Positions 6,847-16,654 of a stretch of 49,495 bases of DNA are shown here, in pieces. The notes under the pieces are model-generated. The model saw only the letters and a program-made list of their open reading frames with translations, had not been told where the DNA came from and made no database searches. Position 1 is the first letter of the stretch. Each line of letters opens with the position of its first letter. A program made the position numbers and the translations under genes. The DNA is from a virus: positions 1 to 49,495 of IMG/VR virus record IMGVR_UViG_3300025098_000074; one strand, 5' to 3'.

Positions 6847-9800
6847 TTAAAATTTTGGTAAAGTTATTTTTGGTATATTAATTTTAGGTGTTTTGAAAAA
6901 TGATTTAGTTTTTCCTTTTTTAGGTTTATCTTTTTGCCACTCTAACTCCCATTTAGCCCAACCTAAAGCATTTGCAACTCGCATCCACTCTTCATTTTCA
7001 GCATCAGAAGCATCTTTTAAATTTTGTAACTTTCTTATACCTCTATCAAGTGGTACGTTTGTAGCAGCACTAATAACTTGGCCAGCAGCTAAATAAGCTG
7101 GATTATCAAGTGACCAACCTTTTTCCATTATTTCTTTTTTATTCCAGTCCCATGTTCTACCTGCAGATTTTAATTTACCTATTTTAGAAGATATAGGAGG
7201 TGAAATATCTAGTAATTCTATAGCTGCGTCTTGAGCTTCTTTGCCTTCAGCTAATTTCATTACCACGTTTTTAAGTGTAGATATAGCGGCACCGTGAAAA
7301 CCAACACCTCTTAACAATGAATCAGCCATACCGTTTGCTATACCTGTATATTTTTTATTTAGTTTTTCTTCATCAGGCTCTTCATCTCCAAACGCCATAG
7401 CAAATAAAGCTTGCTGTAACGCATTAAATATAACATTTTGTATAGCTCCGTAATATAATATCTTAGATATATTAGTTTTGTCGTCCCCTCGGCGATTCTT
7501 AAGATCACTAGCGGCTTTTTGCATCAATCTAGCGTATTGGGCTGGGGTGTTTGCAAAAGCTAATATAATACGTCCCATTGGACCCGCTTGTTGTTGACTA
7601 ATTCTATCAGGTCTGCTTGATTGTTGTGACTCTTCAGCTATTTCTCTAAAATCTTGAAACGCTTGCGCTTCAGCTTCTTTGTCAGATAAACCCTCTTTCT
7701 TTAAACTTTTATATCTGTTTCTATAAAATGTAGCACCACCTGAAGCGATAGCAAAACTATCTGCTATTTGTGTAGGTAAAAAACCTAGTTTTAATATTTT
7801 ACTTATAAAAGCTTTAGCTTTGTTTTTAGACTCAGCGGCAATCTCAGCAATATCAGCTTCACTAACATTTATTTTTAAACCATTACGTCTTTCAATTAAG
7901 TAATCAGAGTTCATAAGTTTCATCACGTCTTTCCAATACTGCGGTTGGTTTGCGAATGCAGCAGATGCTTTTAATGGATTATTATCAGACCAATTCACAA
8001 AGTTAACAGCTGATATAGTTTGTAATACAGCAGATCTCATATTAAAGAACATAATAGCTCCAACAGAATTATTTATCCAATCAATAAATCTACCAGTCAA
8101 TGTATCACCTTTAAATCCTCTATTGCTACCAGTTTTCATACGACCAAGCATATTTTCCAAAGCATCTCTGTAACCTTTACCATAAGCTGCTTCAAGCTTG
8201 TTCATATTAGTTTCGCTAAATACTTCATCAACATTGTTTTGCCATTGTTTTAAATATTTAGCTCTAACAACAGTGTTTAAACTTGATAGTAAATCAGTTG
8301 TAATAGTACCGGCTAACCAACCATCAGTAGGCTTAGGATAACCATTATCTTTGTTTATAGCTATAAGCTCGTTAGCAAATGTGACTAAGTTTTCATCTGC
8401 AGTAACATAGTCTTCTAGTATTTTTTGATCAGCTTTAGATAAACCTGGTATAGTCATACCTTGTTGTACCCATGTGTAAACTCTAACAGCGTTACCCACA
8501 GTATAGGGTTCACCAGTTATTTTTTTATTTAAGTCTTTAGGACTAACGCCTAATAGCTTTTTTAAAGCTTTAAAGTCATTAGCTAAAGCAACTCTAGCGT
8601 TTGATATATCTATGTTAGCTCTAGCAAACGGATCTAAAAAGTTTTCTTTTACCCAAGCTATAGTTTTATCACCTTGTTTACTTTTACCAGCAAAATATCT
8701 AGTTAAGCCTACAAAGTCTTGAGCAGATGGTGGTATACCTAGTAAATTAAATTTACCTTTATCCGCGCCTACAGCTCTAGCTTTAGTTTGGCCATATCTT
8801 TTTTCTGTACCAATACCTGTAGCTTTTTCAATTATATCATTAAAATCTTTATTAAGATCTTTTGATTTACTAAATTTAATTCTAGCATCTTGAGCCTCAG
8901 TGTCTAAACGTTGCATTTCATTAAGAACGTTTTGATTACTACTTGTTTTAGAAAATTTTGTTTGTATTTTAGACGGTAACGAATTTATGTTTTTAGCTTT
9001 AGCTGCTTGAACTTCTTTATAAGCTTGTGGTGCAAAAGCTCCTAAAACTTTTGTTTTATAATTTCCATTATTTTGTTTTTCATAAACAGTCATTGAAAAA
9101 GGAAATCTACCAAAAGTAAAAGAATTATAATATCTTGAACCCACTAAGGGGCTAGAATCTTTATATCTTTCGTTTATAACATCATCCATTTGTTTAGGTA
9201 TAATAGAAACAGTATAGTTATCAAAACCTTTTTTTAATTCTTCTAAAGTCATTTGGCCATTAACATACTTAGCCATATTAACTAAAATTGTTCTAGCTGG
9301 TGGATTATGTTCGTATCTATAATCTTTTTTGTTTTTAGAGTTTGACTTTGCAAAGCTATCAACTCTAGCGGCTGCTCTAACTAAAGCTGTCATATCGCCA
9401 TTTGAAGCCGCAAAAAACATAGCTAAATCATTAATAGTTATTTCGCTTTCTTTATTTAAGCCTTTATAAAAATCTAATATATCAATTATGGCATTTTGAT
9501 TTTTCTTTGCATAATCAGCAGAATCATCTAACATATTTTTCGAAATACCTCCGGTTTTATTTAAAGATGTAACGTAAGTGTCTACTTTTTGAGCAACTTT
9601 AGGTTTTAACAACGGTTTACCGTTATATTGAGGAGCATTTCCTTTGTAAGTAAGTAATTCAGGTTTTTTTAAAAAAGGTTTAATTAAAACTTCACTCATT
9701 TCTTTTTGATTACCAAAAATACTAGTTCTTAAACTACTGCTTCTTTTTAATGTACTTGGAACTAAGTGTAACAAATCTGTTTCTTTGTTTAATTCCCACA

Positions 9801-12800
9801 TAAAATTATTACCTCCAACTTTTGCACCAGCGCTAAGAGTGGGACCTAAAATATTTACAACATAATCAGCTATTTTTAAATCATTACCTTTAAATTCTTG
9901 CATTTTAGAGCCAACAAGTTCATTCATAAAGTTGACATAACCCATTATTTGTTTATCGTCTCTAAAATTTACACCACCTTTAGTCACGCCTAATATATTT
10001 CTTACAACTTCTGTTTCTGTTTGCTCTTCAAAAGCCTGTGTTAAATAATCGTTTATATTTATTTTTTTTGGTTTTCCAGTTTTAAAATCTTTTTGATTTT
10101 TAATAATACTTTTTCTAACTTTCTTCCATTCACTTATTATTTCTTCTCTTTTTTTACTAGGTGTTCCATCACTTTTGTTTAGAAAATTACCAAAAACACT
10201 TTGAAAAGCGGCGTCAACATTATAATTATCAACTGCAATTGAACTTATAAATTCAGGTAATAAACCTCGGTATACAGTTTGCTCTTCTGGTTTTAAACTT
10301 CTTAAACTTTTGTTTAAATTTTGATTGTTACTAGCGGTTTTACTAAACTTTAAATCAATAGGTCTTTTGATTGCTTCAGAAACTTTTTCAGTGGTTTGTG
10401 TTTTATCTACAAACTCTCTTTTTTCTATAACTTCTGGTTTTTGTATAGTTTCCATTGTAGCATCAAAAGCAAACTCTTCTGCTAAAGCTTCAGCTAATGC
10501 GTCTTTTCTAGTACCTTTAGTCGATGTACCTACATCTCTACCTAAAAAGTAATTAATAAATTCAGCTTTAGTAATATCTTTTTTCTTAAATATCTTTTTA
10601 CCTTCTTTAGTTTTTTCTCTTTTACCAGTGTCTTCTGCAAATGGTCTAAATCTTTTATTTATAATTTCTTGAGGTATAGCTTCATAAATGTTTTCAAAGT
10701 TATCTCTTAAAAAAGTTTCGTAAGCAGCTCTTGATCCTAAAACATCTTTAGCTATAGTAGTTTTAAGTTCTGTTCTAAAACCTTTTTGTAAAGCTTTTTT
10801 AAACTGAGGCGAATCTACAGGTGGTAGTTTAGTACCAAATGTTTTTGTAACAGCATCAATAACTTTTTGTGTAGTAGCTTTATCTAGTTTAATTTTTTTC
10901 CTTAAACTTTCTTTTGCTTTAGTAGGTTTTTCTGCAACCTGTTCAGTAACTTCTTCTGTTGTAGTATCTGTAACACCTCTAGCTTCTGTGACATCTAGTT
11001 TAAACTCAGTGTCTAAAACTCTATTAGAAGCTTCTATAGCTCTTGCTGGTAAAAACTTATTTATATAAGCAGCTAATGGAACTCCACTTTCTGGTTTATA
11101 TTCTGATATTAAATCTAATATACCACGTTTACCAGTTTCTATTTCATCGGTTAACAACTGTCTATCAAATCCAGGAGCTTCACTTCTTCTTTGTACAATT
11201 CTATTTGTAATAGGTTTAAACTTTTCTATTATTTCAAAAGCACCTTCTTTACCTTTTTGTTCAAATATAGTTTGAACAGCATCAGAATCAGATTTAGATT
11301 CTTTTATAATAGTTTCAATTTCTTGTTCTTGTTGCTTGGGCGTAACTAATCTACCTTCAACACCTCTAGCCGCAGCTTTAACTTGAGCTAAACTTAAATC
11401 TCCTTTTGCAATACTAGCATTATAATCTTTTACAAAGTTGTATACATCTCTACCATTGTTAAATTTAATATTGACACCTAGTTTTTGTAAAGATCTTCTT
11501 ATAACATCACCCATTTTAGTGAATACATTTTCACTAAATTTAATATCACCTGTAGCTATAGCATCAGAAAATAAAGTTAAAGCTTCTTCCATTTGAACAT
11601 CTTTGCTTTGATCAGCATACTGTTCCATTCGTTTTTTAAACTTACTATCTTTTATTTGGCTAGCATCTATTTTATTTAATTCATTTAACAATGCATTACC
11701 TAAGTTTACGGAAGTTTCAGGACTATCTTTTACTGTTTTATATAATATAGCGTGTAAAAACTCATGAGCAGCAACGTTAACAGCTTTTTCTTGTTTAGCA
11801 ACTTCTTTATTAATAACTATAGTTTGTTCTCCAGTGTTAGGGTTTTGAACTATAAAACCTTGTTGTTCAGAAGCTTTAGTAGTGTCTTGATCAGGGTTTT
11901 GTTGTTTAACAAAGTCTTCAACTTCTTTTGTTGTTTCAAAATCTTTAACTTTAACTCCTTTTATTTCACCAGCTTTTTCCTTTATAGTTTCAGTTGATTG
12001 AGTTATTTTTTCAGCTGTGTTTCTTATGTTATATATTTCTTGATTTGCTTTATCAATATTTTGTCTTAAATTTTTAACTATAATATTTTTAGTTTCATCA
12101 GTATATTTATCAGAATTTATAGTTTCTTGTATTTTAGATTCTGAACTTTCTATTATATTAAAGTTTTTGTTAACCTCGTTTATTTCATTTTGATTTAAAA
12201 CGTTTATTAATTTTTTGTTTTTTTCAAATCCAACAATTAAATCTGCTCTAAGACTATTTTGTGCTGCATTTATTTCACCTATTTCATCTGGTGTTAAATT
12301 TTTCTTAAATTTACTAGCTTCTAGCTCAGAAATTTGTTGAACTTTATTTATTATATTTTTATTTTCTCCATCATTTCTTATTGCTAATGCGGCTTTAACA
12401 TTGCCACCACCAACACTCATAGCTCCACCACCAAAAAAACCTTGTAAAGCTATTTCAAAACCTTCTTTTGATGTCATAAAATCCCAAACTTTAAAACCTA
12501 TGTTTGCTGTTTTTTCGCCTTTAGCAATAAGATTATTTAATTTATCTAAACCACCTTGCAGCCATTCAGTCCAACCTTCTGTTCTTCCAGAATTTAAAAA
12601 AGTAAATAAAGCTTTTTTCTTTCCAACAGCCATAGCATTAATAGCTTTACTAGCACCATCAATACCTCTTTTTTCTAAAGCAAAACCTAAAGCACCTATA
12701 GTTCCTGGTATTAAAGTTTCACCTTGCCCTGTTTCAATTAATTCACTTGTTGATATACCTAGGGTTTCTGCTTTTTGATCATTATAATCTTTAATAGAGC

Positions 12801-13677
12801 CACCTATCATATCTGTTGCTAAACCAGTACCAAAAGTAGCATAACTAGTTAACATAGAGGCACCGAATGAACTTACAGCACCAAATAAAGCGGCTAATCC
12901 TCCTGTTACTTTTTCAATACCTTTTTTTTCAGGTAAATCAGTAAACCCTATGGTTGCTTTAGCCATTGAATTTAACCTATCCATTTCAGCATTTGCTTCA
13001 GCTAATCTTTTATCTGAGCTTTCTGTTGATAAACCCATTTCTTTTTGCAACCAAGCAAATGTAAATTTTGCTCTATCATCAACACCTGCTAATTGATTTA
13101 AAAAGTTTTCAGCGCTAGCTATAGAGCTTTCTGCAGCTGTTTGATCTATTTCACCAGAAGCAATGCCTTTGTTAATTTTTTTTCTTTTTTCCCTAGCTTC
13201 TTTTTCAGATTTAGATATTCTCTGAGCTTCTTCAAATACACTTATTTCAGTAAATTCTCCTTCATCTTTACCAGCTTCACCGGGTTTAATGCCTTTTAAA
13301 GTTAAGTATTCATTTATAGTTGCCCTAGCTGCGTCATTTTCAGCTTTTTTTAATATTTCAATTTCTTGCTCAGCTGTTTTAGCGGCTTCAGGACTTTCAA
13401 AAGGAATAAAGCTTGTATCAACCTTAGGTGTTTCACTTGGACCTACTAAATCCGATAAACCAGGATCCGAAGGTAATACCGTATCGGATGCTATCTCTTC
13501 TCCTGCAACCGCATCCGGAACTACAGGTGTTGTCTTTACTTCTTCTATTGGCTTTTCTTTAGCAACCTCTGTAATCTCAGGATTAGCAGATAAATACTCT
13601 TGCAATGTTAAACCTTTTTCTTTAGCCCTTTGTTCTATCTGGTCTAAAGTAAATTGTGATCCTTTATATTCAAACAT
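6847..13677 (-). CDS. Giant polyvalent internal virion (cargo) protein with zincin motif
   Basis: At 2276 aa this is the largest gene. Visible parts, in order: a short N-terminal helical domain (FTLDQIEQRAKEKGLTLQEYL); a region with hydrophobic helices (about 250-330); a zincin motif H638-E-x2-H642 (AAHEFLHAI) with a later acidic helix (MEEALTLFSDA) that could give the third ligand; a helical stretch near 770-860 (IEKFKPITNRI ... LTDEIETGKRGILDLI) resembling sigma-70 region 2-like segments of large phage proteins; and a C-terminal 670 residues with hydrophobic patches. KFSK occurs at 1110, 1574 and 1601, near apparent domain borders. Such proteins are carried in the virion and ejected into the host, as with T7 gp16 or crAss cargo proteins. 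The position after other internal proteins fits. Activity beyond the peptidase motif is unknown. Confidence 0.75.
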   Translation of the reverse strand: MFEYKGSQFTLDQIEQRAKEKGLTLQEYLSANPEITEVAKEKPIEEVKTTPVVPDAVAGEEIASDTVLPSDPGLSDLVGPSETPKVDTSFIPFESPEAAKTAEQEIEILKKAENDAARATINEYLTLKGIKPGEAGKDEGEFTEISVFEEAQRISKSEKEAREKRKKINKGIASGEIDQTAAESSIASAENFLNQLAGVDDRAKFTFAWLQKEMGLSTESSDKRLAEANAEMDRLNSMAKATIGFTDLPEKKGIEKVTGGLAALFGAVSSFGASMLTSYATFGTGLATDMIGGSIKDYNDQKAETLGISTSELIETGQGETLIPGTIGALGFALEKRGIDGASKAINAMAVGKKKALFTFLNSGRTEGWTEWLQGGLDKLNNLIAKGEKTANIGFKVWDFMTSKEGFEIALQGFFGGGAMSVGGGNVKAALAIRNDGENKNIINKVQQISELEASKFKKNLTPDEIGEINAAQNSLRADLIVGFEKNKKLINVLNQNEINEVNKNFNIIESSESKIQETINSDKYTDETKNIIVKNLRQNIDKANQEIYNIRNTAEKITQSTETIKEKAGEIKGVKVKDFETTKEVEDFVKQQNPDQDTTKASEQQGFIVQNPNTGEQTIVINKEVAKQEKAVNVAAHEFLHAILYKTVKDSPETSVNLGNALLNELNKIDASQIKDSKFKKRMEQYADQSKDVQMEEALTLFSDAIATGDIKFSENVFTKMGDVIRRSLQKLGVNIKFNNGRDVYNFVKDYNASIAKGDLSLAQVKAAARGVEGRLVTPKQQEQEIETIIKESKSDSDAVQTIFEQKGKEGAFEIIEKFKPITNRIVQRRSEAPGFDRQLLTDEIETGKRGILDLISEYKPESGVPLAAYINKFLPARAIEASNRVLDTEFKLDVTEARGVTDTTTEEVTEQVAEKPTKAKESLRKKIKLDKATTQKVIDAVTKTFGTKLPPVDSPQFKKALQKGFRTELKTTIAKDVLGSRAAYETFLRDNFENIYEAIPQEIINKRFRPFAEDTGKREKTKEGKKIFKKKDITKAEFINYFLGRDVGTSTKGTRKDALAEALAEEFAFDATMETIQKPEVIEKREFVDKTQTTEKVSEAIKRPIDLKFSKTASNNQNLNKSLRSLKPEEQTVYRGLLPEFISSIAVDNYNVDAAFQSVFGNFLNKSDGTPSKKREEIISEWKKVRKSIIKNQKDFKTGKPKKININDYLTQAFEEQTETEVVRNILGVTKGGVNFRDDKQIMGYVNFMNELVGSKMQEFKGNDLKIADYVVNILGPTLSAGAKVGGNNFMWELNKETDLLHLVPSTLKRSSSLRTSIFGNQKEMSEVLIKPFLKKPELLTYKGNAPQYNGKPLLKPKVAQKVDTYVTSLNKTGGISKNMLDDSADYAKKNQNAIIDILDFYKGLNKESEITINDLAMFFAASNGDMTALVRAAARVDSFAKSNSKNKKDYRYEHNPPARTILVNMAKYVNGQMTLEELKKGFDNYTVSIIPKQMDDVINERYKDSSPLVGSRYYNSFTFGRFPFSMTVYEKQNNGNYKTKVLGAFAPQAYKEVQAAKAKNINSLPSKIQTKFSKTSSNQNVLNEMQRLDTEAQDARIKFSKSKDLNKDFNDIIEKATGIGTEKRYGQTKARAVGADKGKFNLLGIPPSAQDFVGLTRYFAGKSKQGDKTIAWVKENFLDPFARANIDISNARVALANDFKALKKLLGVSPKDLNKKITGEPYTVGNAVRVYTWVQQGMTIPGLSKADQKILEDYVTADENLVTFANELIAINKDNGYPKPTDGWLAGTITTDLLSSLNTVVRAKYLKQWQNNVDEVFSETNMNKLEAAYGKGYRDALENMLGRMKTGSNRGFKGDTLTGRFIDWINNSVGAIMFFNMRSAVLQTISAVNFVNWSDNNPLKASAAFANQPQYWKDVMKLMNSDYLIERRNGLKINVSEADIAEIAAESKNKAKAFISKILKLGFLPTQIADSFAIASGGATFYRNRYKSLKKEGLSDKEAEAQAFQDFREIAEESQQSSRPDRISQQQAGPMGRIILAFANTPAQYARLMQKAASDLKNRRGDDKTNISKILYYGAIQNVIFNALQQALFAMAFGDEEPDEEKLNKKYTGIANGMADSLLRGVGFHGAAISTLKNVVMKLAEGKEAQDAAIELLDISPPISSKIGKLKSAGRTWDWNKKEIMEKGWSLDNPAYLAAGQVISAATNVPLDRGIRKLQNLKDASDAENEEWMRVANALGWAKWELEWQKDKPKKGKTKSFFKTPKINIPKITLPKF

Positions 13678-13688
13678 AATTTAATTAT

Positions 13689-15401
13689 TTATGGTAACAT
13701 AGTTGTGCTTAATCTTTCTTTTGTTTTGCTTCCAAAACCACCATATTCATTTAATATAGGTAATAAGCTTTCGTTACTATCAGGATTGTAACTAGGTAGT
13801 TCATATTGTTTTTTGTTTTCAGCATCATAAACATATAAATCTTGAGCCATGTTTTTAAAGTTTTCTATATAGTCATCATCTATTTTATTACCATCTCCAT
13901 CTTTTGTTCCTTTGACTTTTTCTAGTTGACTAATTAAATCAGCTTTAGATTTAGCGTTTATACCTTTAGATCTTAAATACGTTTTGTGTTTTTCTATATT
14001 TTTATTTCTTACTATATCTGCGTTTGTTTTATCTTTTGCTTCATTACCAGATAAATTACTAACCGCTTGTATAGGTGTTATTGGAATTTTAATAACTTCA
14101 TTAACAATTTGATCACCTAAAGTTGCTACATAACTGCTAGAAGGAATATCTTTACCACTTCCAATAGTTTCTACGTAAATAGGTTGACCAACTTTAACAT
14201 TTTTACCCAATGCCCTTAGGTTTTTAACATCTTGTGGTGTAGCTTTTCTTTGCTCTAAGTCAGAAAGTTTAGTATTTTTAAAATCTTCTATTAAAGCATT
14301 AACAACCTCTTGCTCTTGTTGAGGTGTTGTTTGTTTTTTAAATTCATTTACATTAAAACTACCATCTCTCATTTTGTAAGTCATAAAAGAACTTAACTGA
14401 CCATTGCCTCGAGCTAAATAACTAGTAGCTTTACCAAACATGTCTTTTTGAAAAGACTGTGAGTTAATAAAACCATCTACATCAATATACTTTGCATCAA
14501 ATATTTTTCCGTTTGAAATTATTTTAGAAACACCTGTCTCGCCACCTATAATATATTTTGGTGTTATACTACCTTCTTTAGATTCAAACCCGTTAGTTAT
14601 AGACATTTGATTATAATCTGCTTTTTCAGGTATTTCATCAATAAGACCTTCGTTCCATTCGTTTATATTTTTTTTCCACTCTAATTTATAATCATTATTT
14701 TTTAAAAATTCTTTAGTTTCTTCGTCTAAGTTTTTAAATAAATCAGAATTTTCATCTACAGTAGAAGTAACTTTAACTATCATAGAGCCGTTTTCACCAG
14801 GTATAAGCTCTTTACCACCAGTTAAACCGTCAGCTTTTTTACCACCTAAAACATAAGATGTTAACATAGATGTGTCTTTTTCTAATTCATTAGAACCAAC
14901 CCAAGCATGCGTACTAGCTATATCTTGTGCTAATATACCTTGCTGATCTTCTAAATCTGCTAAAATTTTTCCACCACCTTCCACTGCTGATATTTGAAAA
15001 GTTTGAGCTCTATTTACTATGTTTCTATAGTTTTGTCTTTCTTCTTGGGTTAAATCGTTTTGAGTTGCTAATAAAGTTTGTGCTTTTATAGCGCCAATGT
15101 TTTCACCACTTCCTCTTAACAAAAGCTCTGTTTGTTTTTTAAACTGATCTACCAATGAAGGATCTTTAGACGCTAATTCAGCATAGTTTTTATTAGCTTG
15201 CGCATAAGCTTTGTCTTCAATATCATAAGCTATTCTTTGCTGTCTTTCTATTTTTTCTTGAGCTTTTCTATTTGCTTCTTGTACTTTTTGCCCATAAATA
15301 GATATGCCTTTAGCTATAGACTGGCCAAAACTAGCTATAGCTTGACCGTATATCTGACCTGAGGTATCTCGTATTATTGCTGGATTTTCGTATGCTCCCA
15401 T
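13689..15401 (-). CDS. Internal virion protein (cargo-like), 570 aa
   Basis: The N-terminal 100 residues are long amphipathic helices rich in Ala, Gln and Lys (IASFGQSIAKGISIYGQKVQEANRKAQEK), a pattern of phage internal virion proteins that line the ejection channel. The rest is mixed and soluble with no catalytic motif that I see. It lies between the helical protein with the frameshift site and the giant cargo protein, so it probably belongs to the same ejected complex. It starts 10 bases beyond the end of the frameshifted reading frame of the upstream gene. The role is inferred from order and composition. Confidence 0.6.
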   Translation of the reverse strand: MGAYENPAIIRDTSGQIYGQAIASFGQSIAKGISIYGQKVQEANRKAQEKIERQQRIAYDIEDKAYAQANKNYAELASKDPSLVDQFKKQTELLLRGSGENIGAIKAQTLLATQNDLTQEERQNYRNIVNRAQTFQISAVEGGGKILADLEDQQGILAQDIASTHAWVGSNELEKDTSMLTSYVLGGKKADGLTGGKELIPGENGSMIVKVTSTVDENSDLFKNLDEETKEFLKNNDYKLEWKKNINEWNEGLIDEIPEKADYNQMSITNGFESKEGSITPKYIIGGETGVSKIISNGKIFDAKYIDVDGFINSQSFQKDMFGKATSYLARGNGQLSSFMTYKMRDGSFNVNEFKKQTTPQQEQEVVNALIEDFKNTKLSDLEQRKATPQDVKNLRALGKNVKVGQPIYVETIGSGKDIPSSSYVATLGDQIVNEVIKIPITPIQAVSNLSGNEAKDKTNADIVRNKNIEKHKTYLRSKGINAKSKADLISQLEKVKGTKDGDGNKIDDDYIENFKNMAQDLYVYDAENKKQYELPSYNPDSNESLLPILNEYGGFGSKTKERLSTTMLP

Positions 15402-15410
15402 GCGTTTATA

Positions 15411-15508
15411 TTAATTATTAAATAAATTTCCATAAAAACCTACGGTATCATTAGGTTTGTATCGTGTATTAAAAGTAGACGTATTTGTTTGCCCCGTCGG
15501 GCTATTTA
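15411..15508 (-). other. Minus-one frame extension of the 15506-16240 gene (32 codons)
   Basis: Reading past the TAA of the upstream gene in the -1 frame gives 32 sense codons (LNSPTGQTNTSTFNTRYKPN, then DTVGFYGNLFNN) before a TAA at 15411-15413. No ATG, GTG or TTG in this frame lies between the slip site and the protein-like part, so it could only be expressed by frameshifting or as part of a mutated longer gene. The extension ends just before the next gene's start and fills what would otherwise be an empty 104-base gap. A decayed fragment or assembly error is the alternative. Confidence 0.55.
15491..15502 (-). promoter_or_regulatory. GC hairpin downstream of the slippery site
   Basis: On the minus strand GCCC-GACG-GGGC forms a four-pair all-GC stem, six bases after the GGGAAAC heptamer, within the five-to-nine-base spacing usual for frameshift stimulators. 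It is short, so by itself it is a modest stimulator. It stands out in an AT-rich genome. Confidence 0.45.
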
Positions 15509-16240
15509 GTTTCCCGGCGCGTATGCTCCAATAGCTGCGCCCGCTATATTTCCTACACCACTTAAAGCTCCACCCCAAGCTGCTGCTTGAGCGGATTTTG
15601 CATCAGCCTCTTGTTGTTGCGCTTGTGATATTTGACCCGCGGCTCTATTAAGATCCATATTTGTTCTATTTTCTTTAGCTTGAAACATAAACTGTTTACC
15701 TGCTGCTTGAGCTGATTGAACCCTTTGCCCTTCTGAAATAGCAATACTTTGTAATCTTTGTTGCTCAGACATTTTCATTTGCTGAAGTTGTTGTTCACCT
15801 TGAGCTTTAAGTTTTTCGTTTTGAGCCTCTTGTTGTTCTATACTTGCGGCAACACCTTTTTTGCTTTGTAAAGCAGCTTGCGCTAAAGCAGTAGCACCTC
15901 CAGCGCTAGCACCTGTAGCTCTTAATGTGTCTAATGTATTTGCTAAAGCTATATCAGCTTGCTCAATTTGTATTTCAGCGGCACTAGTAGCAACACCTAA
16001 GTTAGCGTAAGGATTAGAAATCATACCGCTTAAATCTTCTGCTGAAGCAGATAAATCTGTTACTCCAGAATAAGGATTTATTATAGTTTGTCTACTTGCT
16101 TTTATAGAATCTAGCTCGCGCTGTGCTGCGTTTTTATTTCTCTGAGCTCTACCCGCTGCTTTTTTTGCTTGATTAGCACTAACAGCTCCTCCTAACAAAG
16201 AAGCTCCTGCGCCAACGGCTAATGCTGTTACTAATCCCAT
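15506..16240 (-). CDS. Ala/Gln-rich helical internal virion protein, probable frameshift gene
   Basis: The 244-aa zero-frame product begins with a glycine/alanine hydrophobic segment (residues 1-25, LVTALAVGAGASLLGGAVSA), continues as long Ala/Gln-rich helices (about 25-210), and ends with a second Gly/Ala segment (AAAWGGALSGVGNIAGAAIGA). T7 gp14-type internal proteins have a similar make-up: small, helical and able to enter membranes during ejection. Its last two sense codons and the preceding G form GGGAAAC, so a fraction of ribosomes may slip to the -1 frame and add 32 residues (see the separate entries). It sits between a GNAT gene and two further internal proteins. Confidence 0.65.
   Translation of the reverse strand: MGLVTALAVGAGASLLGGAVSANQAKKAAGRAQRNKNAAQRELDSIKASRQTIINPYSGVTDLSASAEDLSGMISNPYANLGVATSAAEIQIEQADIALANTLDTLRATGASAGGATALAQAALQSKKGVAASIEQQEAQNEKLKAQGEQQLQQMKMSEQQRLQSIAISEGQRVQSAQAAGKQFMFQAKENRTNMDLNRAAGQISQAQQQEADAKSAQAAAWGGALSGVGNIAGAAIGAYAPGN
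15509..15515 (-). promoter_or_regulatory. Candidate -1 ribosomal frameshift heptamer GGGAAAC
   Basis: In the zero frame the bases read ..G GGA AAC followed directly by TAA. This is the X-XXY-YYZ form needed for simultaneous P/A-site slippage, and differs only in the last base from lambda's GGGAAAG used for gpG/gpGT. A stop codon immediately after the A-site codon and a hairpin six bases on are typical accompaniments. Confidence 0.55.
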
Positions 16241-16241
16241 A

Positions 16242-16649
16242 TTATATTGTTTTTACTATTTCATGTGAAGGCTTGTCATCTACATGATAACCTAATTTTT
16301 TATGTGTATTTATTAATTGCTTGGTTCTTCCTATACTAAATATATATTTTATACCTTGTTTTTTACAAACGCTTTCAGCGCCTTCTATTAAAAGCTCTAT
16401 AGCTTGCTGCCTATCATCTTCTCTATATTTAGGATTAGAAACAATCCACTCAAGTAAAGCTGCTTTAGAATTTGTTGTATATAAAAATCCAGCAACTATA
16501 GGTTGATCTTGTTTTTCAACAATAAAACCTCCTGTACCATTTTCTGGTAAAAAATCTTTTGCAGGTGCTTGCCACTCAGGCCAAGCATCCCACCATTCTA
16601 CTAAAGTATTCCAATCAGAATCTTTTAGCATTCTTATATTTAATTCCAT
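16242..16649 (-). CDS. GNAT-family N-acetyltransferase-like protein
   Basis: This 135-aa protein follows the GNAT layout: an N-terminal strand and helix (NIRMLKDSDWNTLVEWW), a hydrophobic central strand region (GGFIVEKQDQPIVAGFLY), then ALLEWIVSNPKYREDDRQQAIELLIEGAE, where the motif A strand and acetyl-CoA helix would lie, and a C-terminal HKKLGYHV, the usual xxxGF/Y end. The canonical Q/RxxGxG/A pyrophosphate loop is replaced by REDDRQQA, so it is a divergent member. GNAT genes in the virion region are frequent in marine podoviruses; targets are unknown. It might modify a virion or host protein. Confidence 0.7.
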   Translation of the reverse strand: MELNIRMLKDSDWNTLVEWWDAWPEWQAPAKDFLPENGTGGFIVEKQDQPIVAGFLYTTNSKAALLEWIVSNPKYREDDRQQAIELLIEGAESVCKKQGIKYIFSIGRTKQLINTHKKLGYHVDDKPSHEIVKTI

Positions 16650-16654
16650 TTAAT

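Noticed and set aside
12401-12778. Antisense reading frame opposite the giant protein
   Set aside because: Low-complexity shadow of a real gene with no leader; several similar antisense frames (10325, 11764, 13289) were also dropped.
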